From JAEUNX01 sp034004685 (lineage in GTDB: Bacteria > Pseudomonadota > Gammaproteobacteria > Burkholderiales > Rhodocyclaceae), in assembly GCA_034004685.1 (NCBI GenBank), contig JAVEWG010000054.1:1-20199 (forward strand): DNA of 20,199 nt, written 5' to 3'. Under the pieces are notes generated by a model that did not search any database, was not told where the DNA came from, and saw only the letters and a list, made by a program, of their open reading frames with translations. Position numbers and translations under genes: made by a program. Within the stretch, counting starts at the first letter, position 1; each line of letters begins with the position of its first letter. Below are positions 7,549 to 14,803 of the stretch, piece after piece.

Positions 7549-8145
7549 ATGCCCGCCAAGCACCTCGACTTCTGGTTCGAATTCGCCAGTTCCTATTCCT
7601 ACCTGGCGGTGATGCGCATCGAGCCCCTGGCCCTGGCCGCCGGGGTCACGCTGCGCTGGCGCCCCTTCCTGCTGGGGCCGGTGTTCCTCAGCCTGGGCTG
7701 GAACGACTCCCCCTTCAACATCTACCCCCCCAAGGGCCGCTACATGTGGCGGGACATGGCCCGGCTGGCGGACAAGTACGGACTGCCCTTCCAGCTCCCC
7801 AGCAAGTTTCCCCGGGATGGCCTGCTGGCAGCCCGGGTCGCCCTTGCGGGCTCCGAAGAAACCTGGCTGCCGGCCTTTGCCCGGGCGGTGATGACCGCCA
7901 ACTTCGCCCAGGACCGGGACATCACCGACCCAGGGGTGATCGGCGCCATCCTCGGCGGGCTGAAACTGGACGCTGACCATTGGCTGGCGGCGGCCGAAGC
8001 CCCGGAGAACAAGCTGGCCCTGCGCCGCCAGACCGAGGCGGCAGCGGAGCGGGGAATCTTCGGCGCCCCCACCTTCCTGGTGGACGGCGAAATGTTCTGG
8101 GGCAACGACCGGCTCGAGGACGCCCTGGCCTGGGCCTGCCGCTAA
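7549..8145 (+). CDS. 2-hydroxychromene-2-carboxylate isomerase / DsbA-fold (GST-kappa-like) protein
   Basis: The 198-residue cytoplasmic protein has the DSBA-like thioredoxin fold used by HCCA isomerases. The N-terminal strand and active-site helix read FWFEFASSYSYLA (about 8-20), with Ser in place of the CxxC of true DsbA. RWRPFLLGPVF follows (about 37-47), then an inserted helical domain. The C-terminal thioredoxin half carries GIFGAPTFLVDGEMFWGNDRL with the cis-Pro. Family members bind glutathione, and NahD isomerises HCCA in naphthalene breakdown. No catabolic genes accompany it here, so the substrate is unknown. It is divergent from the arsRC gene and converges with the next gene 6 bases away. 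The start is the first Met with the usual length. Confidence 0.8.
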   Translation: MPAKHLDFWFEFASSYSYLAVMRIEPLALAAGVTLRWRPFLLGPVFLSLGWNDSPFNIYPPKGRYMWRDMARLADKYGLPFQLPSKFPRDGLLAARVALAGSEETWLPAFARAVMTANFAQDRDITDPGVIGAILGGLKLDADHWLAAAEAPENKLALRRQTEAAAERGIFGAPTFLVDGEMFWGNDRLEDALAWACR

Positions 8146-8151
8146 GCCTTC

Positions 8152-8364
8152 TCACTGGGCCCGGTCGAGATCCCGGGGGCGCTGCTCCATGAGGGTTTCC
8201 ACCTGGCGGCGCACCGCTTCCGGCGCCTGAGCCGGAACGGGGGCCGAGCCGTCCCGGGCGGCCGGCGCCAGCGCATCCCCGACGGCACCCAATTGCCGCT
8301 TGACCAGCACGCCGACGACGGCCAGGACGATCAGCAAGGCCACCAGGGATAAAAGACCACGCAT
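8152..8364 (-). CDS. Small single-pass membrane protein of unknown function
   Basis: The 70-residue product has an N-terminal hydrophobic helix (LLSLVALLIVLAVVGVLVK, about 4-22) that is either a membrane anchor or an uncleaved signal. A polar Ala/Pro/Arg tail ending VETLMEQRPRDLDRAQ follows. AGGAG stands about 9 bases before the ATG at 8364. It lies 57 bases downstream of the coiled-coil periplasmic protein gene on the same strand, so they may be co-transcribed. The tail probably faces the periplasm. I do not recognise a named family. Confidence 0.6.
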   Translation of the reverse strand: MRGLLSLVALLIVLAVVGVLVKRQLGAVGDALAPAARDGSAPVPAQAPEAVRRQVETLMEQRPRDLDRAQ

Positions 8365-8421
8365 CCTCGTTTGCTCCTATTTCATGGTCATGGGCCCACC
8401 GGCCGGCCCGGACTTCCGCCC

Positions 8422-9084
8422 TCAGGGATTGGCCGGCGCCGGGGCGGACGGGGTGGCGGCGGCGGCCTTCCTGGCCTTCTGGACGGTCTTGGCCGCCTGT
8501 TCCGCCTGATGCTTCTCGTAACGCTGCTGACGCTCGTCGTAATCGGCCCGGTCGGACTCGGCCTGGACCGCGCGCTGGGCGGCCTCTTCGTGCTCCCGGG
8601 CACGGCGTGCCGCGTTGTCCGCATCCCGCTGGGCCCGCGCGGCCTTGAATTCCACGGCTCGCTGGCGCCCCGCCCGGGCTTCCTTGGCGTGCCGGACCTG
8701 CGCCTCGACGGCCTGCTCTGCTGGCGTCGACGGACTGGCCGGGTTCGCCCTGGCATCCTCCTCCCGCTGCCGTGCGTCCTCCACCTTGCGCTGCTGGCTT
8801 TCGGCCTGAAGGCGGCTCTTTTCCGCCAGATCCAGCTTGCGCGCCTGGGCTTCCAGGGCCCGGGCCCGGTTCAGGCTCGCGATGCGGGTCTCCCGCGCCT
8901 CGCTCACGCAGCGATACACCTGGAAGCGCTGCTGGCAGGCGGCCTCCTCCTCCTTGAAGCGCCCATCGGCCTGCTGGCGCAGGGCCTGGGCCTCGGCCTG
9001 GAGACGCCCCGCCTCGGTTTCGGCCAGGACAGAAAAGGGTAGGGCCAGGGTGGCTGCAAGGAGGGCGAGAAAGGGGCGGGACAT
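8422..9084 (-). CDS. Secreted Ala/Arg/Glu-rich coiled-coil protein
   Basis: The 220-residue protein has a signal peptide (MSRPFLALLAATLALPFSVLA, cleavage after VLA at about 21). The long helical coiled coil beyond it is dominated by Ala, Glu, Gln and Arg. Two conserved-looking cysteines, C50 and C59, occur in AACQQRFQVYRCVSEAR and could form a disulfide in the periplasm. Related short proteins with this Cys-(X8)-Cys segment occur in Betaproteobacteria, as far as I recall, without known function. The C-terminal 20 residues are Ala/Pro-rich. It is divergent from the ABC-F gene and probably in one transcript with the small membrane protein downstream. Confidence 0.7.
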   Translation of the reverse strand: MSRPFLALLAATLALPFSVLAETEAGRLQAEAQALRQQADGRFKEEEAACQQRFQVYRCVSEARETRIASLNRARALEAQARKLDLAEKSRLQAESQQRKVEDARQREEDARANPASPSTPAEQAVEAQVRHAKEARAGRQRAVEFKAARAQRDADNAARRAREHEEAAQRAVQAESDRADYDERQQRYEKHQAEQAAKTVQKARKAAAATPSAPAPANP

Positions 9085-9115
9085 GGGAAAACCGGCCGGA
9101 AGTGACAGGGATCTC

Positions 9116-9121
9116 TACAAT
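9116..9121 (+). promoter_or_regulatory. Candidate -10 box of the ABC-F gene
   Basis: TACAAT matches the sigma70 -10 consensus at five of six bases and lies 26 bases before the GTG start in the 63-base divergent interval. No good -35 box is present 16-18 bases upstream, so this is a weak call. Confidence 0.3.
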
Positions 9122-9147
9122 AACGGGTTTTATTCTCTCGCGCCGCC

Positions 9148-11079
9148 GTGATCCAGTTTCGCAATGTCCGCCTCGCCCGGGGCATCAAGGTGCTCTTCGA
9201 GGGCGCCAGCCTCCAGATCCACCCTGGCTGGAAGGTGGGCCTCACCGGGGCCAACGGCAGCGGCAAGTCCAGCCTGTTCGGCCTGTTGCGGGGGGAACTC
9301 CACCAGGACCAGGGAGACCTGGAGATGCCGCCGGGCTGGACCATCGCCCACGTGGCCCAGGAAACCCCCGGCCTCCCCACCCCGGCCATCGACTACGTGC
9401 TGGACGGGGACGCCGAGTTGCGCCGCATCGAGGCCGAGCTGGCCCAGGCCGAAACCGCCCACGACGGGGAAAAGATCGGCCTGCTCCACGGCCGCCTCCA
9501 GGAAATCGACGGCTACGCGGCCCGGGCCCGGGCGGCGGCGCTCCTGGACGGCCTGGGTTTTGGCGGCGGAGAGCTGGAACGACCGGTGCAGGATTTCTCC
9601 GGCGGCTGGCGGATGCGCCTCAACCTTGCCCAGGCCCTGATGTGCCGCTCCGACCTGCTGCTGCTGGACGAGCCCACCAACCACCTGGACCTGGACGCGG
9701 TGATCTGGCTGGAGCAGTGGCTGCGGGACTACCGGGGCACCCTGATCCTGATCTCCCACGACCGGGACTTCCTGGATGCGGTGATCGGCCAGATCCTCCA
9801 CCTGGAGGGCCAGCGCCTCACCCTCTACAGCGGCGGCTACTCCGACTTCGAGCGCCAGCGGGCCGAGCGCCTGGCCCAGCAGCAATCCCTGTTTGAAAAG
9901 CAGCAGCGGGAACGGGCCCACCTGCAAAAGTACGTCGATCGCTTCCGGGCCAAGGCCACCAAGGCCCGCCAGGCCCAAAGTCGGATCAAGGCCCTGGAGC
10001 GGATGGAGCTGATCGCCGCCGCCCACGTGGATAACCCCTTCAGCTTCGCCTTCCGGGAACCCGCCGCGGCCCCAGATCCCCTGCTGCAACTGGAAGAGGC
10101 CCGGGTCGGCTATGGCGACAAGACCATCCTGGACAAGCTCACCCTGACCCTGCGCCCTGGCGAGCGGGTGGGCTTGCTGGGCAGGAACGGTGCCGGCAAA
10201 TCCACCCTCATCAAGCTCCTGGCCGGGCAACTGCCCCTGGCGGGGGGAGAACGGCGGGAAGGCAAGGGCCTGGCCCTGGGTTATTTCGCCCAGCACCAGC
10301 TGGAAAGCCTGCGCCCCGAGGAATCCCCCCTCCAGCACATGCTGCGGCTGGATCCGGCCACCCGGGAGCAGGAGCTGCGGGACTACCTGGGCGGTTTCGA
10401 CTTCCGGGGTGACGCCAGGAGCGGCGCCGGAGCCGGGGCCACCACCCCCTGCGGCCCCTTTTCCGGCGGCGAGAAGTCCCGCCTGGCCCTGGCGCTGCTG
10501 ATCTGGCAGCGCCCCAACCTGCTGCTGCTGGACGAGCCCACCAACCACCTGGACCTGGAGATGCGCCATGCCCTCACCCTGGCGCTCCAGGATTACGAGG
10601 GCGGGATGGTCATCGTCTCCCATGACCGGGCGCTGCTGCGGGCCACCTGCGACCGCTTCCTGCTGGTGGATGACGGCCGGCTCACCCCCTTCGACGGGGA
10701 TCTGGATGACTACAAGGACTGGTTGGCCCAGCGCCGGGCCGAAGCGGCCGCCGCTGCCCAGTGTCCCGACCGGGCCAACCACAAAGCCGCCCGCAAGGAA
10801 GAACGCCAACAGGCCGCCGCCGACCGTCAGGCCCGCCTGGCCGCCCGCCGCCCCCTCCTCAGGGAGCTGGAGCAGATCGACAAGCGCCTGGCTCCCTGGC
10901 AGCGGGAAAAGGCCGAACTGGACGAACGCCTGGCGGACCCGGCCATCTACGCCAGCGGCCAGGGGGACGAGCTCCAGACCTTGCTGCGCCGCCAGGCGGA
11001 CCTGGCCGATCGCATCGACGAAGCCGAGCTACGCTGGCTGGAACTTCACGAAGCCCTGGAGGCAATTCCGGCGGAATAG
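9148..11079 (+). CDS. yheS: ABC-F family ATPase, YheS-like
   Basis: The 643-residue soluble protein has two ABC ATPase domains in tandem and no membrane segment, as in ABC-F translation factors. Domain 1 has Walker A GANGSGKSS (34-42), signature FSGGW (150-154) and Walker B LLLLDEPTNHLD (170-181). A charged linker (about 235-295, YSDFERQRAERL...) is the ribosome-contacting P-site interaction motif region. Domain 2 has Walker A GRNGAGKST (345-353), signature FSGGE and a second LLLLDEPTNHLD. A C-terminal extension of about 110 residues forms a charged coiled coil (ARKEERQQ...). Length and tail fit YheS rather than Uup or EttA, though Uup cannot be wholly excluded. The start is GTG at 9148, giving the family opening MIQFRNVRLARG. 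Confidence 0.88.
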   Translation: MIQFRNVRLARGIKVLFEGASLQIHPGWKVGLTGANGSGKSSLFGLLRGELHQDQGDLEMPPGWTIAHVAQETPGLPTPAIDYVLDGDAELRRIEAELAQAETAHDGEKIGLLHGRLQEIDGYAARARAAALLDGLGFGGGELERPVQDFSGGWRMRLNLAQALMCRSDLLLLDEPTNHLDLDAVIWLEQWLRDYRGTLILISHDRDFLDAVIGQILHLEGQRLTLYSGGYSDFERQRAERLAQQQSLFEKQQRERAHLQKYVDRFRAKATKARQAQSRIKALERMELIAAAHVDNPFSFAFREPAAAPDPLLQLEEARVGYGDKTILDKLTLTLRPGERVGLLGRNGAGKSTLIKLLAGQLPLAGGERREGKGLALGYFAQHQLESLRPEESPLQHMLRLDPATREQELRDYLGGFDFRGDARSGAGAGATTPCGPFSGGEKSRLALALLIWQRPNLLLLDEPTNHLDLEMRHALTLALQDYEGGMVIVSHDRALLRATCDRFLLVDDGRLTPFDGDLDDYKDWLAQRRAEAAAAAQCPDRANHKAARKEERQQAAADRQARLAARRPLLRELEQIDKRLAPWQREKAELDERLADPAIYASGQGDELQTLLRRQADLADRIDEAELRWLELHEALEAIPAE

Positions 11080-11108
11080 GGGCGTGTTACAGCCCGGCGG
11101 GGATTGCG

Positions 11109-11172
11109 ATAGGAATTGCGTATCAACCAAATCTCAATTATTAATTAGTCCAATACAGCCCGGGCGGATAAT
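11109..11172 (+). promoter_or_regulatory. Probable OxyR site and -10 box of ahpC
   Basis: Four tetranucleotides stand at the OxyR spacing of seven bases: ATAG (11109), GTAT (11120), ATCT (11131) and TAAT (11142), against the known pattern ATAG-N7-CTAT-N7-ATAG-N7-CTAT. The first pair fits well and the second poorly. GATAAT at 11167-11172 is a five-of-six -10 box with no good -35, as expected for a promoter needing an activator bound just upstream. The leader from there to the ATG is about 50 bases. The site is visible; OxyR control is inferred. Confidence 0.5.
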
Positions 11173-11226
11173 CTACGTCCATCAGGTATTGCCTGACTCA
11201 CCCAACCAACCCTCAAAGGAGCTGAT

Positions 11227-11790
11227 ATGTCCCTGATCAATACCGAAATCAAGCCGTTCAAGGCCCAGGCTTTCCACAACGGCAAATTCGTGGAAGTGAC
11301 CGAAGCCAACCTGAAGGGCAAGTGGTCCGTGGTGTTCTTCTACCCGGCCGACTTCACCTTCGTGTGCCCCACCGAACTGGGCGACCTGGCCGATGTGTAC
11401 CCCGAGTTCCAGAAGCTGGGCGTGGAATGCTACTCCGTGTCCACCGACACCCACTTCACCCACAAGGCCTGGCACGACGCCTCCGACACCATCAAGAAGA
11501 TCAAGTACCCGATGATCGGCGACCCCACCCACGCCATCGCCAAGAACTTCGAAGTGCTGATCGAAGACGCCGGCCTGGCCCTGCGTGGCACCTTCGTGAT
11601 CAACCCCGAGGGCGTGATCAAGGTTGCCGAGATCCACGACCTGGGCATCGGCCGTGACGCCAAGGAACTGCTGCGCAAGGTGCAGGCCGCCCAGTACGTG
11701 GCCTCCCATCCGGGCGAAGTCTGCCCCGCGAAGTGGACCCCGGGCGACGCCACCCTGGCCCCCTCCCTGGACCTGGTCGGCAAGATCTAA
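11227..11790 (+). CDS. ahpC: Alkyl hydroperoxide reductase C, 2-Cys peroxiredoxin
   Basis: The 187-residue typical 2-Cys peroxiredoxin reduces hydrogen peroxide, organic peroxides and probably peroxynitrite in the cytoplasm. The peroxidatic Cys47 is in FYPADFTFVCPTE, and the resolving Cys166 is in HPGEVCPAKW near the C-terminus. The GTFVINPEG strand is normal for the AhpC/Prx1 class. Length equals E. coli AhpC. A strong AAAGGAG ribosome site ends about 5 bases before the ATG. It is followed 141 bases later by ahpF, which re-reduces it, with a terminator-like hairpin between. Codon use is strongly biased to C-ending codons, in line with high expression. Confidence 0.97.
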   Translation: MSLINTEIKPFKAQAFHNGKFVEVTEANLKGKWSVVFFYPADFTFVCPTELGDLADVYPEFQKLGVECYSVSTDTHFTHKAWHDASDTIKKIKYPMIGDPTHAIAKNFEVLIEDAGLALRGTFVINPEGVIKVAEIHDLGIGRDAKELLRKVQAAQYVASHPGEVCPAKWTPGDATLAPSLDLVGKI

Positions 11791-11806
11791 GCCGCCCCGC
11801 CACCGC

Positions 11807-11829
11807 CCAGCCCCCGGCGCGGGGGCTGG
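11807..11829 (+). terminator. GC-rich hairpin after ahpC
   Basis: A perfect 9-bp stem, CCAGCCCCC with GGGGGCTGG, encloses the loop GGCGC, starting 17 bases after the ahpC stop. No T-run follows, so it may protect the 3' end of the ahpC message or slow polymerase rather than end transcription alone. Confidence 0.45.
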
Positions 11830-11848
11830 AAGCCGCGGATTCCAGCGC

Positions 11849-11892
11849 AAAGGCGCCAGCACGGAAGCTCAAACTGCCTCCTGGCGCCTTTT
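11849..11892 (+). terminator. Terminator/attenuator between ahpC and ahpF
   Basis: A perfect 11-bp stem (11849-11859 with 11881-11891, AAAGGCGCCAG/CTGGCGCCTTT) has a 21-base loop and closes into TTTT, the form of a rho-independent terminator. It lies 40 bases before the ahpF start. Partial read-through would explain the usual excess of AhpC over AhpF. Confidence 0.65.
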
Positions 11893-11931
11893 CATTGGAA
11901 TTTGCACTCATAGACAGCAAGGGAGAGAACC

Positions 11932-13485
11932 ATGCTCGACGACAGCATCAAGGCTCAACTCAAGGCCTACCTGGAGCGCCTCCAGCGCCCCATCGAACTC
12001 GTCTCGTCCCTGGACGACAGCGACAAGTCCCGGGAAATGGGAACGCTTCTGGACACCATCGCCACCCTGTCCGACAAGGTGGCGGTGCGGCATGACGGCA
12101 GCGCCGCCCTCACACCCTCCTTCAGCGTGGGCCGCCCGGGCGAGGCCGCCCGGATCCGCTTCGCCGGCCTGCCCATGGGCCACGAATTCACCTCCCTGGT
12201 GCTGGCCCTCCTCCACACCGGCGGCCATCCCCCGAAAGTGGAACAAGCGGTCATTGAACAAATCCAGGCCCTGGACGCGGACCTCCACTTCGAAACCTAC
12301 GTGTCCCTGTCCTGCCACAACTGCCCGGACGTGGTGCAGGCCCTCAACCTGATGGCGGTGCTGAACCCCCGGATCAGCCACACCATGATCGACGGCGCCC
12401 TGTTCCAGGCCCGGGTGGATGAGCTCAAGGTGATGGCGGTGCCCACGGTCTACCTCAATGGCGAGCACTTCGGCCAGGGCCGCATGCTCCTGGAAGAGAT
12501 CCTGGCCAAGGTGGATACCGGCGCGGCCGCCCGGGACGCTGCCAGGCTCTCCCGGAAGGATAGCTTCGACGTGCTGGTGGTGGGAGGCGGACCGGCCGGT
12601 TCGGCCGCCGCCATCTACGCCGCCCGCAAAGGTATCCGCACCGGGGTGGTGGCCGAGCGCTTCGGCGGCCAGGTGCAGGACACCATGGCCATCGAGAACT
12701 TCATCTCGGTGAAGGAGACCGACGGTCCCAAGCTGGCCATGGCCCTGGAAGCGCACGTCAAGAGCTACGAAGTGGACATCATGAACCTGCAACGGGCCGA
12801 AGCCCTGGTGCCGGGGGACCTGATCGAGGTGAAGCTCGCCAACGGCGCCAGCCTCAAGAGCAAGACCGTGATCCTGGCCACCGGCGCCCGCTGGCGGGAG
12901 ATGAACGTCCCCGGCGAGAAGGAATACCGGGGCCGCGGGGTGGCCTACTGCCCCCACTGCGACGGCCCCTTGTTCAAGGGCAAGCCGGTGGCGGTGATCG
13001 GCGGCGGCAACTCCGGGGTGGAAGCGGCCATCGACCTGGCCGGCGTGGTTTCCCACGTCACCCTGCTGGAGTTCGACACCAAGCTGCGGGCCGACGCGGT
13101 GCTCCAGAAAAAGCTTTTCAGCCTGCCCAACGTCACGGTGATCACCAACGCCCTGACCACGGAGGTCTCCGGCAATGGCGAAAAGGTGGATGGCCTGCTC
13201 TACAAGGACCGGGATTCGGGCAAGGAGCACCGGGTGGACCTGGCCGGGATCTTCGTCCAGATCGGCCTGTTGCCCAACACCGACTGGTTGAAGGGCACCG
13301 TGGCCCTCTCCAGCCGGGGCGAGATCGAAGTGGACGCCCGGGGCCAGACCTCGGTGCCCGGGGTGTTCGCCGCTGGGGATGCCACCACCGTGCCCTACAA
13401 GCAGATCATCATCGCCATGGGGGAAGGGGCCAAGGCCTCCCTGGGAGCCTTCGACCACCTGATCCGCAGCTCGGCCCCGGCCTGA
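11932..13485 (+). CDS. ahpF: Alkyl hydroperoxide reductase subunit F
   Basis: This is a 517-residue FAD flavoprotein that passes electrons from NADH to AhpC. The N-terminal tandem thioredoxin-fold domain carries C128 and C131 in SLSCHNCPD. A linker then leads to a thioredoxin-reductase-like half: FAD motif VVGGGPAGSAAA (216-227), redox pair C340 and C343 in VAYCPHCDGP, NADH motif VIGGGNSGVEAA (355-366) and the second FAD motif GVFAAGDATTVPY near the end. All redox centres are present and the length is standard. A GGGAGAG ribosome site precedes the ATG. It sits directly downstream of ahpC on the same strand, separated by the attenuator-like hairpin. Confidence 0.97.
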   Translation: MLDDSIKAQLKAYLERLQRPIELVSSLDDSDKSREMGTLLDTIATLSDKVAVRHDGSAALTPSFSVGRPGEAARIRFAGLPMGHEFTSLVLALLHTGGHPPKVEQAVIEQIQALDADLHFETYVSLSCHNCPDVVQALNLMAVLNPRISHTMIDGALFQARVDELKVMAVPTVYLNGEHFGQGRMLLEEILAKVDTGAAARDAARLSRKDSFDVLVVGGGPAGSAAAIYAARKGIRTGVVAERFGGQVQDTMAIENFISVKETDGPKLAMALEAHVKSYEVDIMNLQRAEALVPGDLIEVKLANGASLKSKTVILATGARWREMNVPGEKEYRGRGVAYCPHCDGPLFKGKPVAVIGGGNSGVEAAIDLAGVVSHVTLLEFDTKLRADAVLQKKLFSLPNVTVITNALTTEVSGNGEKVDGLLYKDRDSGKEHRVDLAGIFVQIGLLPNTDWLKGTVALSSRGEIEVDARGQTSVPGVFAAGDATTVPYKQIIIAMGEGAKASLGAFDHLIRSSAPA

Positions 13486-13490
13486 TCAGG

Positions 13491-13523
13491 CTAGTGCAAC
13501 CCTGCACTAGTGTAGCGTTGCAC
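13491..13523 (+). terminator. Alternative hairpins just after ahpF
   Basis: CTAGTGCA (13491-13498) pairs perfectly with TGCACTAG (13503-13510) across a 4-base loop, starting 5 bases after the ahpF stop. The overlapping GTGCAAC (13494-13500) can instead pair with GTTGCAC (13517-13523). No T-run follows. It is a probable 3'-end structure of the ahpF message; intrinsic termination is uncertain. Confidence 0.4.
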
Positions 13524-13568
13524 GCGGAGCGAAACATATGAAACCCTGTAGTTGTGCGGGCTCCGTGG

Positions 13569-13659
13569 CAATTCAAGTATCGTGTTGGCGGGATGAATCC
13601 CGCCCTGCGGGATCCTTCGATTCGAGGTAGGGCCGGATTCATCCGGCCTGCTTGAATTG
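13569..13659. repeat. REP/BIME-like pair of inverted hairpins
   Basis: Two similar hairpins stand in opposite orientation: GGCGGGA-TGAA-TCCCGCC (13588-13605) and GGCCGGA-TTCA-TCCGGCC (about 13631-13648). The second, read on the minus strand, matches the first, including the flanking CCCT(A/G)C. The whole is bracketed by a 9-bp inverted repeat CAATTCAAG (13569-13577) and CTTGAATTG (13651-13659). This is the build of a bacterial interspersed mosaic element. It sits between convergent ahpF and the lipase array, where it could end transcription from both sides. Confidence 0.55.
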
Positions 13660-13811
13660 AGCGCATCGGCCGCTCCCGGGCCGGGCCGGGCAACGCCACG
13701 CTGCCACCTCGCCAGTCGCTGGCCATACGGCCATTGCTACGTGCAGCACTAGGCTCAACGGCTCAGTCAAGCAACGAACCCGCACCGATAGGGCTCGATG
13801 CGGTTCCTGAG
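13660..13811. other. Non-coding remainder between ahpF and the lipase array
   Basis: No supported gene is present. The stretch follows the BIME-like element and is GC-rich on its left half. Frames that cross it (for example on the minus strand up to 13869) mix this sequence with out-of-frame lipase DNA and are not genes. It may be remnant DNA from the event that cut off the last lipase copy. Its origin is not recognised. Confidence 0.35.
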
Positions 13812-14225
13812 CTACCGTTCCCGCCCGGTGACGGTGAAGGTGGTTGAGAGTTTGCCGTTGCCAAGCCACTCTTCGACCTTGGCTTTGAGTACGGTGTATT
13901 GGTCTTGATAGGCGGTGGTGCCCAGCAGGGCGATGTCGATGGCATCGGTGAGCAGGTCGTCAAGCGTGAATTCGGTGCCGCGGATGGCGAGGTATTTTTT
14001 GCCGCCGCCGTCTTCGAAGACGGTGGTGGAGAGACCGGTGCTATCGGTGTATTGCTCGACGACGGTGTAGGTGTTGGCAAATGCATTGGCCTGAGGGGTG
14101 GATAAGCCGCGGCCACCATCTTGTAGGGCAATCGAGTAAGTATCTCCCGATATACCTGCGGCAAGGGTTGAGTACGATGCAAGCGCCATTTGCGCCTGGT
14201 TGAACATTTCAATCGCCATCGACAT
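13812..14225 (-). CDS. Truncated lipase, unit 6 (array edge)
   Basis: This 137-residue frame starts MSMAIEMFNQAQMALASY and follows the other array lipases through YTVVEQYTDSTGLSTTVFEDGGGKKYLAIRGTE. It then carries a core allele of its own (FTLDDLLTDAIDIALLG...WLGNGKLSTTFTVTG), closer to what I recall of the lipase domain of large RTX-type proteins. Similarity stops at TVTG, just where the nucleophile elbow HSLG should follow, and the frame ends four residues later. The missing serine and C-terminal half make a working lipase impossible. A GGGGGA ribosome site precedes the ATG, 3 bases after the lipoprotein stop upstream. It is the last copy of the array, and its right-hand neighbour supplies its promoter. 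Confidence 0.6.
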   Translation of the reverse strand: MSMAIEMFNQAQMALASYSTLAAGISGDTYSIALQDGGRGLSTPQANAFANTYTVVEQYTDSTGLSTTVFEDGGGKKYLAIRGTEFTLDDLLTDAIDIALLGTTAYQDQYTVLKAKVEEWLGNGKLSTTFTVTGRER

Positions 14226-14228
14226 AGC

Positions 14229-14681
14229 TCATTCCCCCTTCACGAAAATTGAAGACTCAAAATTTGGAATATTTGCTGGTTCAGGACACAAAAAACTTGA
14301 GTCATGCCATGGGCCTAGCATGTCACCACCTCCTCGGCCATATATGACAAGCTCACCTAATACCTTTCCATCCGAGCGCCGGATAATCCGGCAATGAGTG
14401 CGTGACATTTCCGGATTCCCTTGCCTGTAATAATGTTTGTCGCATTCGTCGTAATACTCGTCAGTTACCTCAGCCTCGCTCTGACGGGGAATCCGCAGCC
14501 TGCCGAACTTGTCGAGCAGCTCGTTATATTTTTCCGGCGGCAACTTCACCGTCTCGTAGACTTTGATTCCACCATCAATCGCGCACAGCCGCTTGACTTC
14601 GGCATCCAGTTCCGACTTGGAAGGGGTGCTGCTGCATGCCACGAGCGGTAGAAGCAACAGGATGGAAATAAGATTCTTCAT
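14229..14681 (-). CDS. Outer-membrane-type lipoprotein, array copy 5
   Basis: This 150-residue lipoprotein has a signal peptide and lipobox LVAC with the lipidated Cys16, followed by Ser (no Asp at +2, so outer membrane is expected). A second conserved Cys33 lies in RLCAIDGG. The variable half contains KHYYRQGNPEMSRT and the array's shared motif GRGGGDMLGPWHDSSFLCP, and ends FESSIFVKGE. The true start is ATG 14681: it overlaps the TGA of the degenerate lipase tail upstream (ATGA), has GGAGG 8 bases before it, and yields the signal peptide directly. The longer frame from 14696 would add MEDCR. Probable immunity or partner protein of a lipase; inferred from context. Confidence 0.75.
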   Translation of the reverse strand: MKNLISILLLLPLVACSSTPSKSELDAEVKRLCAIDGGIKVYETVKLPPEKYNELLDKFGRLRIPRQSEAEVTDEYYDECDKHYYRQGNPEMSRTHCRIIRRSDGKVLGELVIYGRGGGDMLGPWHDSSFLCPEPANIPNFESSIFVKGE

Positions 14682-14803
14682 GCGGCAATCCTCCATTCCG
14701 TATTTTCAGATCGGTATCGGTCAAGTGCGCCATCAGGGGTGTTGTAGAGGTAGGCGTGGCTAACGTTGGCGGAGAAGTCGGCGGCGATGCCCGTTACCAG
14801 AAA
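14678..14803 (-). pseudogene. In-frame lipase tail after TGA, unit 5
   Basis: After the stop at 14804-14806 the same frame continues open for 41 codons. It encodes FLVTGIAADFSANVSHAYLY, then NTP joined to the lipase C-terminus DGALDRYRSENTEWRIAA, and ends in a TGA overlapping the lipoprotein start. Against the intact copy, the codons for residues 161-369 are missing. The last codons contain the GGAGG ribosome site of the lipoprotein gene. Confidence 0.7.

Noticed and set aside
9130..10809. 559-codon open frame on the minus strand
   Set aside because: It is antisense to the ABC-F ATPase, whose motifs are all intact. Its composition is the Gly/Gln/Val-rich mirror of GC-rich codons and it has no family resemblance.
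11908..13458. 516-codon open frame on the minus strand
   Set aside because: It mirrors ahpF almost end to end; low-complexity His/Gly/Val product without motifs.
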